A DNA stretch of 52,442 bases, taken from assembly GCF_028289705.1 (NCBI RefSeq), contig NZ_JANQOI010000184.1:1-52442 (forward strand), given 5' to 3'. A program made the translations under genes and the position numbers. Of the stretch, positions 17,451-26,405 are shown in pieces (position 1 is the first letter of the stretch; each line of letters opens with the position of its first letter). Below the pieces are notes generated by a model, which was not told where the DNA came from, did not search any database, and saw only the letters and a program-made list of their open reading frames with translations. The stretch comes from Pelagibius sp. GTDB lineage: Bacteria; Pseudomonadota; Alphaproteobacteria; Kiloniellales; Kiloniellaceae.

Positions 17451-17499
17451 CCGTCTCTCCTAAAACGCCCGTTGCGCCGCCTGTCTTCTTGGCCGGACT

Positions 17500-19008
17500 T
17501 TACGGGGCCCGCCGGGGGCGGGGCAAAGGGAATTGTTCGACGCCGCGGCGCCGGGCGATCTCCAGAATCCCTTCGAGATCCAGGTGCGCTTCCAGGTGCG
17601 CCGCCAGGGCGTCCAGAGTCGCCTCCACCATCGCTTCATAGGCGAGGCCGGAATGGTCCCGTTCGCTCAGTGCGGCGAGAAAGGCCTGGCGAAAGGCATC
17701 GTCGGCGAAGATCCCATGCAGATAGCAGCCGGCCACCTTGCCGTCCGCCGAAACGGCGCCTTCCGGGCGCCCGGCGAGATCGAGGAAAGGCCGGGCGGTC
17801 CCCTCCCCCGTCGTCACCCCCACATGCATCTCGTAGCCGTGCACAGGCGTACCGCTTTCCAGATGCCTGCCGTCGACAGCCTCCAGGGTCTTCTCGCCGG
17901 TGAGACGGGTTTCCACCTCCAGGAGCCCCAGCCCCTCCGCCACCGCGCCTTTCGGTCCCTCGATGCCGTCGGGGTCCGCGAGGCGCCGGCCAAGCATCTG
18001 ATAGCCAGCGCAGAGCCCCAGGACCCGGCCGCCGCGGCGCAGGTGCGCGGCGAGATCCAGGTCCCAGCCCTGCGCGCGGAAGAAGGCAAGATCGGCGAGG
18101 GTGGCCTTGGAGCCGGGCAGGATCACCAGATCGGCATCCCCCGGCAGCGCCCGGCCCGGCGCCACGAAGTCGACGGCCACGTCGGGCTCGGCGATCAGCG
18201 GGTCGAAGTCGTCGAAGTTGGCGATGCGCGCCAGCCGCGGCACGGCGATTTTGATCGCCCGCCCCGAGACCGCTTCGGTGTTGTCCAGGGCCACCGCGTC
18301 TTCCGCCGGGAGATTGCGGGCCTCGGCGAAAAACGGCACCACGCCCAGAGCGGGCCAGCCGGTGTGGCCGGAGATGATGCCCAGCCCCTCGTCGAAGAGG
18401 CTCACATCGCCACGGAACTTGTTGATGACGTAGCCGGCCACACGCCGCGCATCTACGGCCTCCATGACGGCATGGCTGCCCACCAGGGAGGCGATGACGC
18501 CGCCGCGGTCGATGTCGGCGACCAGCAGCACCGGAACCTCGGCGGCCTCGGCGAATCCCATGTTGGCGATGTCGCCGGCCCGCAGGTTGACCTCCGCCGG
18601 GCTGCCGGCCCCTTCCACGATCACCAGATCGGCGGCCGCCTCCAGGCGCGCGAAACTCTCCAGCACCCTGGGCAGCAGTTCGCCCTTCATGGCCTGATAG
18701 GCGCGGGCCTTGGCGTTGCCCCGGACCTTCCCCTGCACCACGACCTGGGCACCGACTTCGCTTTGCGGCTTCAAGAGCACCGGGTTCATGTCGGTGGCGG
18801 GCGCCAGGCCGCAGGCCCGCGCCTGCAGCGCCTGGGCCCGGCCGATCTCGCCGCCGTCGGCCGTGACCGCCGCGTTGTTGGACATGTTCTGCGGCTTGAA
18901 GGGTCGCACTGCCAGCCCGCGCCGGGTGAAGGCGCGGCAGAGCCCGGCCACCAGCAGGGACTTGCCGACGTCGGAGCCGGTGCCCTGCAGCATGATGGCC
19001 GGCGTCAC
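17500..19008 (-). CDS. cobQ: Cobyric acid synthase (adenosylcobyric acid synthase, glutamine-hydrolysing)
   Basis: The 502-residue cytoplasmic enzyme amidates four side chains (b, d, e, g) of adenosylcobyrinic acid a,c-diamide using glutamine and ATP. The N-terminal dethiobiotin-synthetase-like ATPase domain has a P-loop GTGSDVGKS at 9-17 and [14 protein letters not shown]. The C-terminal class I glutamine amidotransferase domain has the nucleophile Cys in [11 protein letters not shown] and a later His in GCYLHGIF. The GTG at 19008 is chosen by homology and by its position two bases after the cobO stop; a TTG two codons earlier overlaps that stop and is also possible. The frame is open further into cobO but that part is a shadow. 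Confidence 0.94.
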   Translation of the reverse strand: MTPAIMLQGTGSDVGKSLLVAGLCRAFTRRGLAVRPFKPQNMSNNAAVTADGGEIGRAQALQARACGLAPATDMNPVLLKPQSEVGAQVVVQGKVRGNAKARAYQAMKGELLPRVLESFARLEAAADLVIVEGAGSPAEVNLRAGDIANMGFAEAAEVPVLLVADIDRGGVIASLVGSHAVMEAVDARRVAGYVINKFRGDVSLFDEGLGIISGHTGWPALGVVPFFAEARNLPAEDAVALDNTEAVSGRAIKIAVPRLARIANFDDFDPLIAEPDVAVDFVAPGRALPGDADLVILPGSKATLADLAFFRAQGWDLDLAAHLRRGGRVLGLCAGYQMLGRRLADPDGIEGPKGAVAEGLGLLEVETRLTGEKTLEAVDGRHLESGTPVHGYEMHVGVTTGEGTARPFLDLAGRPEGAVSADGKVAGCYLHGIFADDAFRQAFLAALSERDHSGLAYEAMVEATLDALAAHLEAHLDLEGILEIARRRGVEQFPLPRPRRAP

Positions 19009-19010
19009 GC

Positions 19011-19646
19011 TCAAAACTCGACCCCGACCTGGGCTTTCACGCCCTGCTCCCGGAAGGGGTGCTTCACCTGGGTCATCTCGGTGACGAGATCGGCGGCCTC
19101 GATGAGCTCCGGCTTGGCGTTGCGGCCGGTGACGATGACGTGCAGCATCTCCGGCCGGTTGCCGAGCACCGCCAGCACTTCGTCCAGCGGCAGATAGTCG
19201 TAGCGCAGCACGATGTTCAGTTCGTCCAGCAGGATCATGTCGTAGGGCCGATCCGGACCCCGGCAGGCCTCGATCATCTCCTTGGACTTTTCCCAGGCGG
19301 CCTTGGCGGCGGCGATGTCGCGGGCGCGGTCCTGGGTATCCCAGGTGAAGCCTTCGCCCATGGCGCGGATGGTCACCTGATCGCCGAACTTCTCCAGGGC
19401 GTGGCGCTCCCCGGTTTCCCACTTGCCTTTCACGTACTGCACGATGCCGACGCGCATGCCGTTGCCCAGGGCGCGGAACACCAGGCCGAAGGCCGCCGTC
19501 GACTTGCCCTTGCCCTTGCCGGTGTGGACGATCAGGAGGCCCTTTTCCTTGGTCTTGTCGGCCAGCATCCTTTCGCGCGCGGCCTTACGCTTGCGCGCCT
19601 TTTCGTTGGCCCGCGCGTTGATTTCGTCTTCGGTGGGTTCGGACAT
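19011..19646 (-). CDS. cobO: Cob(I)yrinic acid a,c-diamide adenosyltransferase
   Basis: This 211-residue CobA/CobO-type corrinoid adenosyltransferase adds the 5'-deoxyadenosyl ligand to reduced cobalt. It shows a Lys/Arg-rich N-terminal helix (about 10-35), a P-loop GKGKGKST at 43-50, KGKWETGER, the corrinoid-site [10 protein letters not shown], and [14 protein letters not shown]. Length is normal. The start codon shares one base with the cobN stop (TAATG), so translation is coupled. Next is cobQ, with the stop and start two bases apart. Confidence 0.95.
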   Translation of the reverse strand: MSEPTEDEINARANEKARKRKAARERMLADKTKEKGLLIVHTGKGKGKSTAAFGLVFRALGNGMRVGIVQYVKGKWETGERHALEKFGDQVTIRAMGEGFTWDTQDRARDIAAAKAAWEKSKEMIEACRGPDRPYDMILLDELNIVLRYDYLPLDEVLAVLGNRPEMLHVIVTGRNAKPELIEAADLVTEMTQVKHPFREQGVKAQVGVEF

Positions 19647-22600
19647 TACTCGGCGACCTCCAGGCCTCTCAGGCTCGTCAGTTCGGCGGCGGCGGAGTTG
19701 GAGCGGGCGCGCCAGAGGCCGCGCTCCTGGGCCTCGGCCAGTCTGTCGGCCATCTCGGCCAGGGCCGCCGGGTTGTTGTCTTCCAGGAAGGATCGCACAG
19801 CCGGGTCTTCCAGGTAAGCCTCGTAGACGGCATCGAAGTGATGATCGGCGACGGCCCCGGTGGTCGCCGCGAAGGCGAAGAGATAGTCCACCGTCGCCGC
19901 CATCTCGAAGGCGCCCTTGTAGCCGTGGCGCATGACGCCGGCGATCCACTTGGGATTGACCGCCCGGGCGCGGACCACGCGGGCGATCTCCTCCTCCAGG
20001 GTACGGATCTTCGGGCTTTCCGGGCGCGAGTGGTCGTTGTGGTAGACCCGCGGCCGGGCGCCGGAGAGGTGTTCCACCGCCGCCGTCAGGCCGCCCTCGA
20101 ACTGGTAGTAGTCGTCGGAGTCCAGCAGGTCGTGCTCGCGGTTGTCCTGGTTGTGCACCACGGCCTCCACCTTGCCGAGGCGGTCTTCGAAGAGGCCCTG
20201 CTCCGCCGCGCCGCCGGCCCCGGCGCCGTAGGCATAGCCGCCCCAGGCGAGATAGGCCTTGGCGAGGTCCGCCGCCTCGCGCCAGCCGCGCTCGTCAATG
20301 AGCGCCTGCAGCCCCGCCCCGTAAGCACCGGGCTTGGACCCGAAAACCCGGAAGCCGGCGCGGCGCGCGGCGTCCTGTTCCGAGGTGCCGGTGGCCATCA
20401 GCCGCGCCTTGTCTTCCGCCACCTGGGCGGCCAGGGGGTTCTGCTCCGGCGGTTCGTCGAGGGCGGCCACCGCCCGGGCCGCGGAGTCGACCAGATCGAT
20501 CTGCGCCGGGAAGGCGTCACGGAAAAAGCCGGAGACGCGGAGCGTCACGTCGATGCGCGGCCGGTCGAGCACGGAGAGCGGCAGGATCTCGAAGCCGGTG
20601 ATGCGGCGCGAGGCGGTCTCCCAGGTCGGCTTCACCCCCATCAGCGCCAGGGCCTGGGCGATGTCGTCGCCGCCGGTGCGCATGTTGGCCGTCCCCCAGG
20701 CCGAGAGCGCCAGGCGGCGCGGCCAGGCCCCCTCCTCCTGCCGATGGCGTAGCAGCAGCCGCTCGGCCGAGGCCCAGCCGAGCTGCCAGGCTGCAGGCGT
20801 CGGCACCGTGCGGGTGTCGACGGAATAGAAGTTGCGGCCCGTGGGCAGCACGTCCAGGCGGCCGCGGGTCGGCGCGCCGGAGGGACCGGGCTCGACGAAG
20901 CGTCCGTCGAGGCCGGTGAGCAGGCCAGCGATCTCCGCAGGGCCGGAGGCGGCAACGGCGGGGCGCACGCGCGTCTCGATCTCGTCCAGAACCGCCCTCG
21001 TGCGCGACCAATCCGTCTCGGGTTGGCGTGCGCCCGCCACCAGCGCCTCCGCCAGTTCCTCCAGGCGCTCCACCGTGTCGCCCCGACTGCGCCAGCCTTC
21101 CGGTGTGCCGAGGGCCGCCGGACGCGGCCCCTCCCAAGCCTCCCCAAGCACGCAGTCCAGAGGATCGAAACCGTCGAGGCCGAGGTCGGCGGCCAGCGCG
21201 CGGATCAGGGAGGCCTCGCCCCCCTCCCCGCGCCCGCGCGGCAGGCGAGTCAGCGCCACCAGCAGGTCGGTTTCCTGGCGGTCGCCGGGGGCCTCGCCGA
21301 AGACATGCAGGCCGTCGCGGATCTGCATTTCCTTCAGTTCGCAGAGATGGTTGTCCAGCTTGCCCAGGGCCGTGTCCGGATCGTCCTCCGCGGCAATGCC
21401 GCAGTCCTTGTCCAGCCCGGCGCGCGCCGAAAGCTCCAGAATCTCCTCGCGCAGAACCTTGAGGCGCCGCGGGTCGAGCCCGGCGGCGTCGTAGTACTCG
21501 TCCACCAGGCGCTCCAGCTCGGCCAGCGGGCCGTAGGTCTCGGCGCGGGTGAGCGGCGGCGTCAGGTGGTCGACGATCACCGCCTGGGCGCGGCGCTTGG
21601 CCTGGGTCCCCTCCCCCGGATCGTTGACGATGAAGGGGTAGAGATGCGGCAGCGGGCCGAAAACGGCCTCGGGAAAGCAGGCTTCGGAAAGCGCCAGGGC
21701 CTTGCCGGGCAGCCACTCCATGTTGCCGTGCTTGCCCATGTGGACGACCGCCTGCACGCCCACCACTTCCCGCAGCCAGGCATAGAAGGCGAGATAGCCG
21801 TGGGGCGGCACCAGGTCGGGGTCGTGGTAGCTGGCGACGGGATCGATGTTATAGCCGCGGGCCGGCTGCAGCCCGACCACGATTTTGCCCAGGCGGAAGG
21901 CCGCCAGGCGGAAGCTCTCTCCCTCGACGAAGGGGTCGGCCTCCGGCGCACCCCAGCGCTCGACCACCGCGTCTCGAACCGCCTGCGGCAGGCTCGCGAA
22001 GAAGCGCTTGTAGGCGGTCAGCAGATAGGCCTCGCCGCCGGGGCGCCGCGCCCGCTCCGTCAGATCGTTGGTCGGCCCGGCGGCGAGGCGTTCGATCAGC
22101 GCCTGCCCGTCGGCGGGCAGCGCGCCGGTGTGGTAGCCGGCGGCCTGCAGCGCCTTCAGGACGTTGAAGGTCCCCGCCGGCGTGTCCAGCCCCACGCCGT
22201 TGCCGAGCCGGCCGTCCTTGTTGGGATAGTTGGCGAGAATCAGCGCGACCGAGCGCTTGCCCGCCGGCAGACGGCGCAGGCGCAGCCAGTTGCGCGCCAG
22301 TTGCGCCACGAAGTCGATGCGGTCGGCCTGCGGCTCGTAGGCGACGACAGAGGTCTGGGTCGCTTCGTCGAAGCGGGCCTCCCCCTTGAAGGAGACGGCA
22401 CGGGTGAGCAGCCGCCCGTCCACCTCCGGCAGGGCGACGTTCATGGCGATGTCGCGGGCCGACAGGCCGGTGGTGCCCTCCGCCCAAGCATTTGCGTTGC
22501 CGCCGGAGAAGACCACCTGCAGGACCGGCCCGTCGCAGGCGTCGAAGGGCGTCTCGGCGCGCGACGCCCCGGGCGCGGTCAGCGCGAAGCCGGTGGCGTT

Positions 22601-23389
22601 CAGCACGATCTCCGCCTTGGCCTCGCTGAGCAGGCTGCGCACCACCTCGGCGCACTGCGGATCCTTCAGGCTGCTGCAGAACAGCGGCAGCGGATTGATT
22701 CCGCGCGCCCGCAGGGCGGCGATCAGCGCATCGACCGGCGCCAGGTTGCCGGCCTGCAGCAGCGCCCGGTAGAAGACCAGGGCGGCCACCGGCGCGGCGG
22801 TCTTCCAGGTCTGCCGCAGGTCCGCCAGGCTCGGCTGGTCTGTACCGGGCCAGTAGAGGCCGGCGCGCAGCAGGGGGCGCGGCTCCCGCCAGCCGCTCTC
22901 CCACCCCAGCAGACTCGCGGCATAGGCCAGGAAGTTGCGGGCGTTCTCCGGCCCGCCCTCGATGCAGTAACGCCAGAGACGGAAGGCCGCCTCCTCTTCC
23001 AGGGTCGAGTAGGCCGCAAGACCGGGGTCCGGCTGCTCATCGCCGGGCAGCATGGCGAGCCTGATTCCCTCGGCACGGCATGCCGCATGGATCTGCTCGA
23101 CACCGTAGGGCCAGTAACTCTCCCCGCCCAGGAGCCGCACCACCACCAGCTTCGCCCCGGCGATGACCTGCTCGACATAGAGGTCGACCGAGAGGTTGTG
23201 GCCGAGCTGCATGAGGTTGGCGAGACGCAGGCTCGGCTGTCCTTCGCCCAGCGCCACTTGGGCCGCGGCCAGGGCCGCCAGCTCCGTATCCGCGGCGGAG
23301 AGAAAGACGATGTCGCCCGGCGTCTGGCCGAGATCGACGGCTTCCGATCCGTCGGCGATGGCTCCGGGCGTTGCCTGGAGGAGGTGCAT
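19646..23389 (-). CDS. cobN: Aerobic cobaltochelatase large subunit CobN
   Basis: The 1247-residue protein is the porphyrin-binding subunit of the ATP-dependent chelatase (with CobS and CobT) that inserts cobalt into hydrogenobyrinic acid a,c-diamide. It is related to the magnesium chelatase subunit BchH/ChlH. Typical stretches are ILANYPNKDGRLGNGVGLDTP near residue 385, VHMGKHGNMEWLPGK near 555 and HNQDNREHDLLDSDDYYQFEGG near 1100. Length is close to the 1275 of the Pseudomonas denitrificans enzyme. cobS and cobT are not in the window; in many alphaproteobacteria they lie elsewhere. It begins 15 bp after cobW and is coupled to cobO. Confidence 0.96.
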   Translation of the reverse strand: MHLLQATPGAIADGSEAVDLGQTPGDIVFLSAADTELAALAAAQVALGEGQPSLRLANLMQLGHNLSVDLYVEQVIAGAKLVVVRLLGGESYWPYGVEQIHAACRAEGIRLAMLPGDEQPDPGLAAYSTLEEEAAFRLWRYCIEGGPENARNFLAYAASLLGWESGWREPRPLLRAGLYWPGTDQPSLADLRQTWKTAAPVAALVFYRALLQAGNLAPVDALIAALRARGINPLPLFCSSLKDPQCAEVVRSLLSEAKAEIVLNATGFALTAPGASRAETPFDACDGPVLQVVFSGGNANAWAEGTTGLSARDIAMNVALPEVDGRLLTRAVSFKGEARFDEATQTSVVAYEPQADRIDFVAQLARNWLRLRRLPAGKRSVALILANYPNKDGRLGNGVGLDTPAGTFNVLKALQAAGYHTGALPADGQALIERLAAGPTNDLTERARRPGGEAYLLTAYKRFFASLPQAVRDAVVERWGAPEADPFVEGESFRLAAFRLGKIVVGLQPARGYNIDPVASYHDPDLVPPHGYLAFYAWLREVVGVQAVVHMGKHGNMEWLPGKALALSEACFPEAVFGPLPHLYPFIVNDPGEGTQAKRRAQAVIVDHLTPPLTRAETYGPLAELERLVDEYYDAAGLDPRRLKVLREEILELSARAGLDKDCGIAAEDDPDTALGKLDNHLCELKEMQIRDGLHVFGEAPGDRQETDLLVALTRLPRGRGEGGEASLIRALAADLGLDGFDPLDCVLGEAWEGPRPAALGTPEGWRSRGDTVERLEELAEALVAGARQPETDWSRTRAVLDEIETRVRPAVAASGPAEIAGLLTGLDGRFVEPGPSGAPTRGRLDVLPTGRNFYSVDTRTVPTPAAWQLGWASAERLLLRHRQEEGAWPRRLALSAWGTANMRTGGDDIAQALALMGVKPTWETASRRITGFEILPLSVLDRPRIDVTLRVSGFFRDAFPAQIDLVDSAARAVAALDEPPEQNPLAAQVAEDKARLMATGTSEQDAARRAGFRVFGSKPGAYGAGLQALIDERGWREAADLAKAYLAWGGYAYGAGAGGAAEQGLFEDRLGKVEAVVHNQDNREHDLLDSDDYYQFEGGLTAAVEHLSGARPRVYHNDHSRPESPKIRTLEEEIARVVRARAVNPKWIAGVMRHGYKGAFEMAATVDYLFAFAATTGAVADHHFDAVYEAYLEDPAVRSFLEDNNPAALAEMADRLAEAQERGLWRARSNSAAAELTSLRGLEVAE

Positions 23390-23404
23390 GGGCCTAGCCG
23401 GTCT

Positions 23405-24439
23405 TTAGCCGGCGAGGGCGGCCCGGATCGCAGCCTCGTCCAGGCCGGTCTCGCCGATGATGACGAGGCGGGTGGCGCGGGTCTCGTCCGGGCGCCAGTC
23501 GCGGTCGTAGTAGTGCTGCAGGCGCCCGCCGACCCCCTGGATCACCAGGCGCATGGCCTTGCCGGTGACGGCGGCGAAGCCCTTCACGCGCAAGATGCCA
23601 TGCTCGGCGATGACGGGCAAAAGGCGCTCCAGGAGCGCTTCCGGCGCAGCGGTCTCGGCCAGTTCGACCGAGAAGGTGGTGAAATCGTCGTGGTCGTGCT
23701 CGCCGGCCAGGTCGATGTGGGAGGGGCGGGAGTCCAGATCGTCCTCCGCCGCCGCCGCAAGGCCCAGCAGCACCGAGACGTCGATGGCGCCATGGCTGGC
23801 GCGCACGGCCTTGACCGCCGGGCGCAGATGGCGGGCGACCTGTGACTCGACCTCACCCAGACGCGCGTCGTCCAGCAGGTCGGTCTTGTTGATCACCACC
23901 ATGTCGGCGCAGGCAAGCTGCTCCTCGAAGAGTTCCTCCAGCGGCGTCTCATGATCCAGGGACTCGTCGGCCGCGCGCTGGGCGGCCACCGCCTCGGGAT
24001 CGCCGGCGAAAAGCCCCTCGGCCACCGCCGGACCGTCGATCACGGTGATCACCCCATCGACTGTGGTCCGGGTGCGTACCTCCGGCCAGGCAAAGGCCTT
24101 CACCAGCGGCTTGGGCAAGGCCAGGCCCGAAGTCTCGATGACGATGTGGTCGGGCGGATCGGCGCGGTCCAGCAGCGCCTGGATGGTGGGCAGGAAGTCG
24201 TCGGCCACGGTGCAGCAGATGCAGCCGTTGGCCAACTCCACCACATCGTCCTCGCCGCAGTCCTCGATGCCACAGCCCTTCAGGATCTCGCCGTCGACGC
24301 CGAGGTCGCCGAACTCGTTGATCACCAAGGCGATGCGCCGGCCCCTGGCGTTTTCCAGCAGATGGCGGATGGCGCTGGTCTTGCCGGCGCCCAGAAAGCC
24401 GGTGATGACGGTGGCGGGAATCTTGCTCCGGTTTTCCAT
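23405..24439 (-). CDS. cobW: CobW-family GTPase metallochaperone of the cobalamin operon
   Basis: This 344-residue G3E-family GTPase is thought to deliver cobalt to the chelatase. Features are Walker A GFLGAGKTS at 14-22, the metal-binding CxCC motif (CICC) at 73-76, ETSG, the guanine-specificity motif NKTD, and an acidic/His cluster GEHDHDDF near 235 in the linker. The C-terminal CobW_C domain ends the protein. Its place directly before cobN marks it as the true cobalamin member rather than a zinc-responsive paralogue. GTPase and metal roles follow from family knowledge. Confidence 0.94.
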   Translation of the reverse strand: MENRSKIPATVITGFLGAGKTSAIRHLLENARGRRIALVINEFGDLGVDGEILKGCGIEDCGEDDVVELANGCICCTVADDFLPTIQALLDRADPPDHIVIETSGLALPKPLVKAFAWPEVRTRTTVDGVITVIDGPAVAEGLFAGDPEAVAAQRAADESLDHETPLEELFEEQLACADMVVINKTDLLDDARLGEVESQVARHLRPAVKAVRASHGAIDVSVLLGLAAAAEDDLDSRPSHIDLAGEHDHDDFTTFSVELAETAAPEALLERLLPVIAEHGILRVKGFAAVTGKAMRLVIQGVGGRLQHYYDRDWRPDETRATRLVIIGETGLDEAAIRAALAG

Positions 24440-24513
24440 AAACCCTCTGAATTCCTTGCAGGAATGGGCCCTCGAGGGACCCGGCCGGGACCATTAGGGA
24501 CCAGAGCGCCAGA

Positions 24514-24564
24514 CCGGGCTGTCCCGGCTGCGACGCCTATCGGCGCAGAAGCGGGACTGCCCGG
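24514..24564 (-). terminator. Long stem-loop between pntB and cobW
   Basis: Thirteen-base arms at 24514-24526 and 24552-24564 match at 12 positions. An inner CTGCG/CGCAG pairing extends the stem. It follows the pntB stop by 13 bp in the transcript but no T-tract follows. It may terminate, or partially attenuate, read-through from pnt into the cob genes. Confidence 0.5.
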
Positions 24565-24576
24565 CGGTTTCCGCGT

Positions 24577-25974
24577 CTAGCTCGCTTCCAGGGCCTTGAC
24601 GATGTGCTCGCACATCTTCTTGGCGTCGTCGAACAGCATCATGGTGTTGTCGCGGAAGAACAGCTCGTTCTGGACGCCGGCGTAGCCGCTGGCCATGGAG
24701 CGCTTGACGAAGAGCACCGTCCCGGAGTTTTCCACGTCGAGGATCGGCATGCCGTAAATCGGCGAGGCCGGGTCAGTCTTCGCGGCCGGGTTGGTGATGT
24801 CATTGGCGCCGATGACGAAGGCCACGTCGGTGCCGTTGAAATCCCGGTTGATCTCGTCCATCTCGAAGACTTCGTCGTAGGGCACGTTGGCCTCGGCCAG
24901 CAGCACGTTCATATGCCCGGGCATGCGTCCGGCCACCGGATGGATGGCGTAGCGCACGTCGACACCTTCCTTCTTCAGGAAGTCCGCCATCTCGCGCAGG
25001 GCATGCTGGGCCTGGGCGACGGCCATGCCGTAGCCTGGCACGATGATGACCTTGCCGGCGTTCTTCATCAGGAAGGCGGCATCGTCCGCCGAGCCGGACT
25101 TGACGGTGCGGTCCTCGTCGCCGCCCGCCGCCGGGCCCGCCGTCTCGCCGCCGAAGCCGCCGAGAATGACGTTGATGATGGAGCGGTTCATCCCCTTGCA
25201 CATGATGTAGCTGAGGATGGCGCCCGAGGAGCCGACCAGCGCGCCGGTGATGATCAGCAGGTTGTTCTGCAGGGTGAAGCCGATGCCGCAGGCCGCCCAG
25301 CCGGAATAGGAGTTCAGCATGGAGACCACGACCGGCATGTCGGCGCCGCCGATGGGCAGGATGAGCAGGAAGCCGAGCACCAGGGCGATCAACACGATCA
25401 GCCAGAACACCAGGCCCGACTGGCCGAGGCAAAGCGCCACGATCAGCACCACCAGCAGGATGCCGAGGGCGGCATTCAGCGGGTGCTGCAGTGGGAAAAC
25501 CAACGGCTTGCCGCTGACCAGACCCTGCAGCTTGGCGAAGGCGACCACGGAGCCGGTGAAGGTGATGGCGCCGATGGCCACGCCGAGCGACATCTCGATC
25601 AGGCTGGCAATGCTGATGTCGCCCGGCACGCCGATGCCGTAGGCCTGCGGCTTGTAGAAGGCCGCGGCGGCGACGAAAACCGCCGCCAAGCCGACCAGGG
25701 AGTGAAAGGCGGCGACGAGCTGCGGCAGCGCCGTCATCTGAATGCGCAGGGCGATGACGGTGCCGATGGCGCCGCCGATCAGCATGCCGACGATGATGAG
25801 CGCGTAGCTCACCACCCCCGGCATCGCCAGGGTGGTGATGATGGCGATGGTCATGCCGACCATGCCGTAGAGGTTGCCGGTGCGGCTGGTCGTCGGATGT
25901 GACAGCCCGCGCAGGGCCATGACGAAGCAGACCGATGCGACGAGATAGAGCAGCGCGGCGAGATCAGCGTTCAT
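24577..25974 (-). CDS. pntB: NAD(P) transhydrogenase subunit beta
   Basis: The 465-residue protein carries about nine membrane helices (roughly residues 1-265), forming part of the proton channel, and the cytoplasmic NADP(H)-binding domain III (about 285-465). The latter includes VIIVPGYGMAVAQAQHAL, YAIHPVAGRMPGHMNVLLAEANVPYD split across the nucleotide site, VIGANDITNPAA and VKRSMASGYAGV. The complex uses the proton gradient to reduce NADP+ with NADH. Length matches Rhodospirillum rubrum PntB. It lies 15 bp after pntAB. Confidence 0.97.
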   Translation of the reverse strand: MNADLAALLYLVASVCFVMALRGLSHPTTSRTGNLYGMVGMTIAIITTLAMPGVVSYALIIVGMLIGGAIGTVIALRIQMTALPQLVAAFHSLVGLAAVFVAAAAFYKPQAYGIGVPGDISIASLIEMSLGVAIGAITFTGSVVAFAKLQGLVSGKPLVFPLQHPLNAALGILLVVLIVALCLGQSGLVFWLIVLIALVLGFLLILPIGGADMPVVVSMLNSYSGWAACGIGFTLQNNLLIITGALVGSSGAILSYIMCKGMNRSIINVILGGFGGETAGPAAGGDEDRTVKSGSADDAAFLMKNAGKVIIVPGYGMAVAQAQHALREMADFLKKEGVDVRYAIHPVAGRMPGHMNVLLAEANVPYDEVFEMDEINRDFNGTDVAFVIGANDITNPAAKTDPASPIYGMPILDVENSGTVLFVKRSMASGYAGVQNELFFRDNTMMLFDDAKKMCEHIVKALEAS

Positions 25975-25989
25975 GGTTGTCCGGCCCCC

Positions 25990-26400
25990 TTATTTCTTCT
26001 TCTTGAACATGGACAGCATGCGCTGGGTCACGATGAAGCCGCCGAAGATGTTGACCGATGCCAGGACGACGGCGAGGAAGCCCATGACCTCGCTGAAGCC
26101 GAAGTCCGCCGGTCCCGCGGCGATCAGGGCGCCGACGATAATCACCGAGGAAATGGCGTTGGTCACCGCCATGAGGGGGGAATGCAGTGCCGGCGTGACG
26201 CGCCAGACCACGTGATAGCCGACAAAAACGGCGAGCACGAAGACCGTAAGGCCGATCACCAGGGAAGAGGTGCCGCCGGTCGCCGCGCTTTCGGCCGAAA
26301 GCCGGCCGGCCTCCACCGCGAGGGAGGCGACTTCGTTGGCCAGTTCGCGGGCCTCGTTGGCGATCTCCGCCGCCCTCTCCGAGAAGGTCTCGTTTGCCAT
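25990..26400 (-). CDS. pntAB: NAD(P) transhydrogenase subunit alpha 2 (membrane part)
   Basis: The 136-residue protein has an N-terminal helix rich in Glu/Ala and then three or four membrane segments (about 48-68, 76-95, 100-122). It ends in a basic FKKKK tail. It corresponds to the membrane portion that is fused to the NAD-binding domain in E. coli but is a separate polypeptide in R. rubrum-type transhydrogenases. It starts 5 bp after pntAA. Confidence 0.94.
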   Translation of the reverse strand: MANETFSERAAEIANEARELANEVASLAVEAGRLSAESAATGGTSSLVIGLTVFVLAVFVGYHVVWRVTPALHSPLMAVTNAISSVIIVGALIAAGPADFGFSEVMGFLAVVLASVNIFGGFIVTQRMLSMFKKKK

Positions 26401-26405
26401 GACCG

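Noticed and set aside
21023-23845. Long open frame of 940 codons on the plus strand opposite cobN
   Set aside because: Composition is shadow-like (Arg/Gly/Ala/His-rich), no recognisable motif, and the opposite strand is an unambiguous cobN/cobW.
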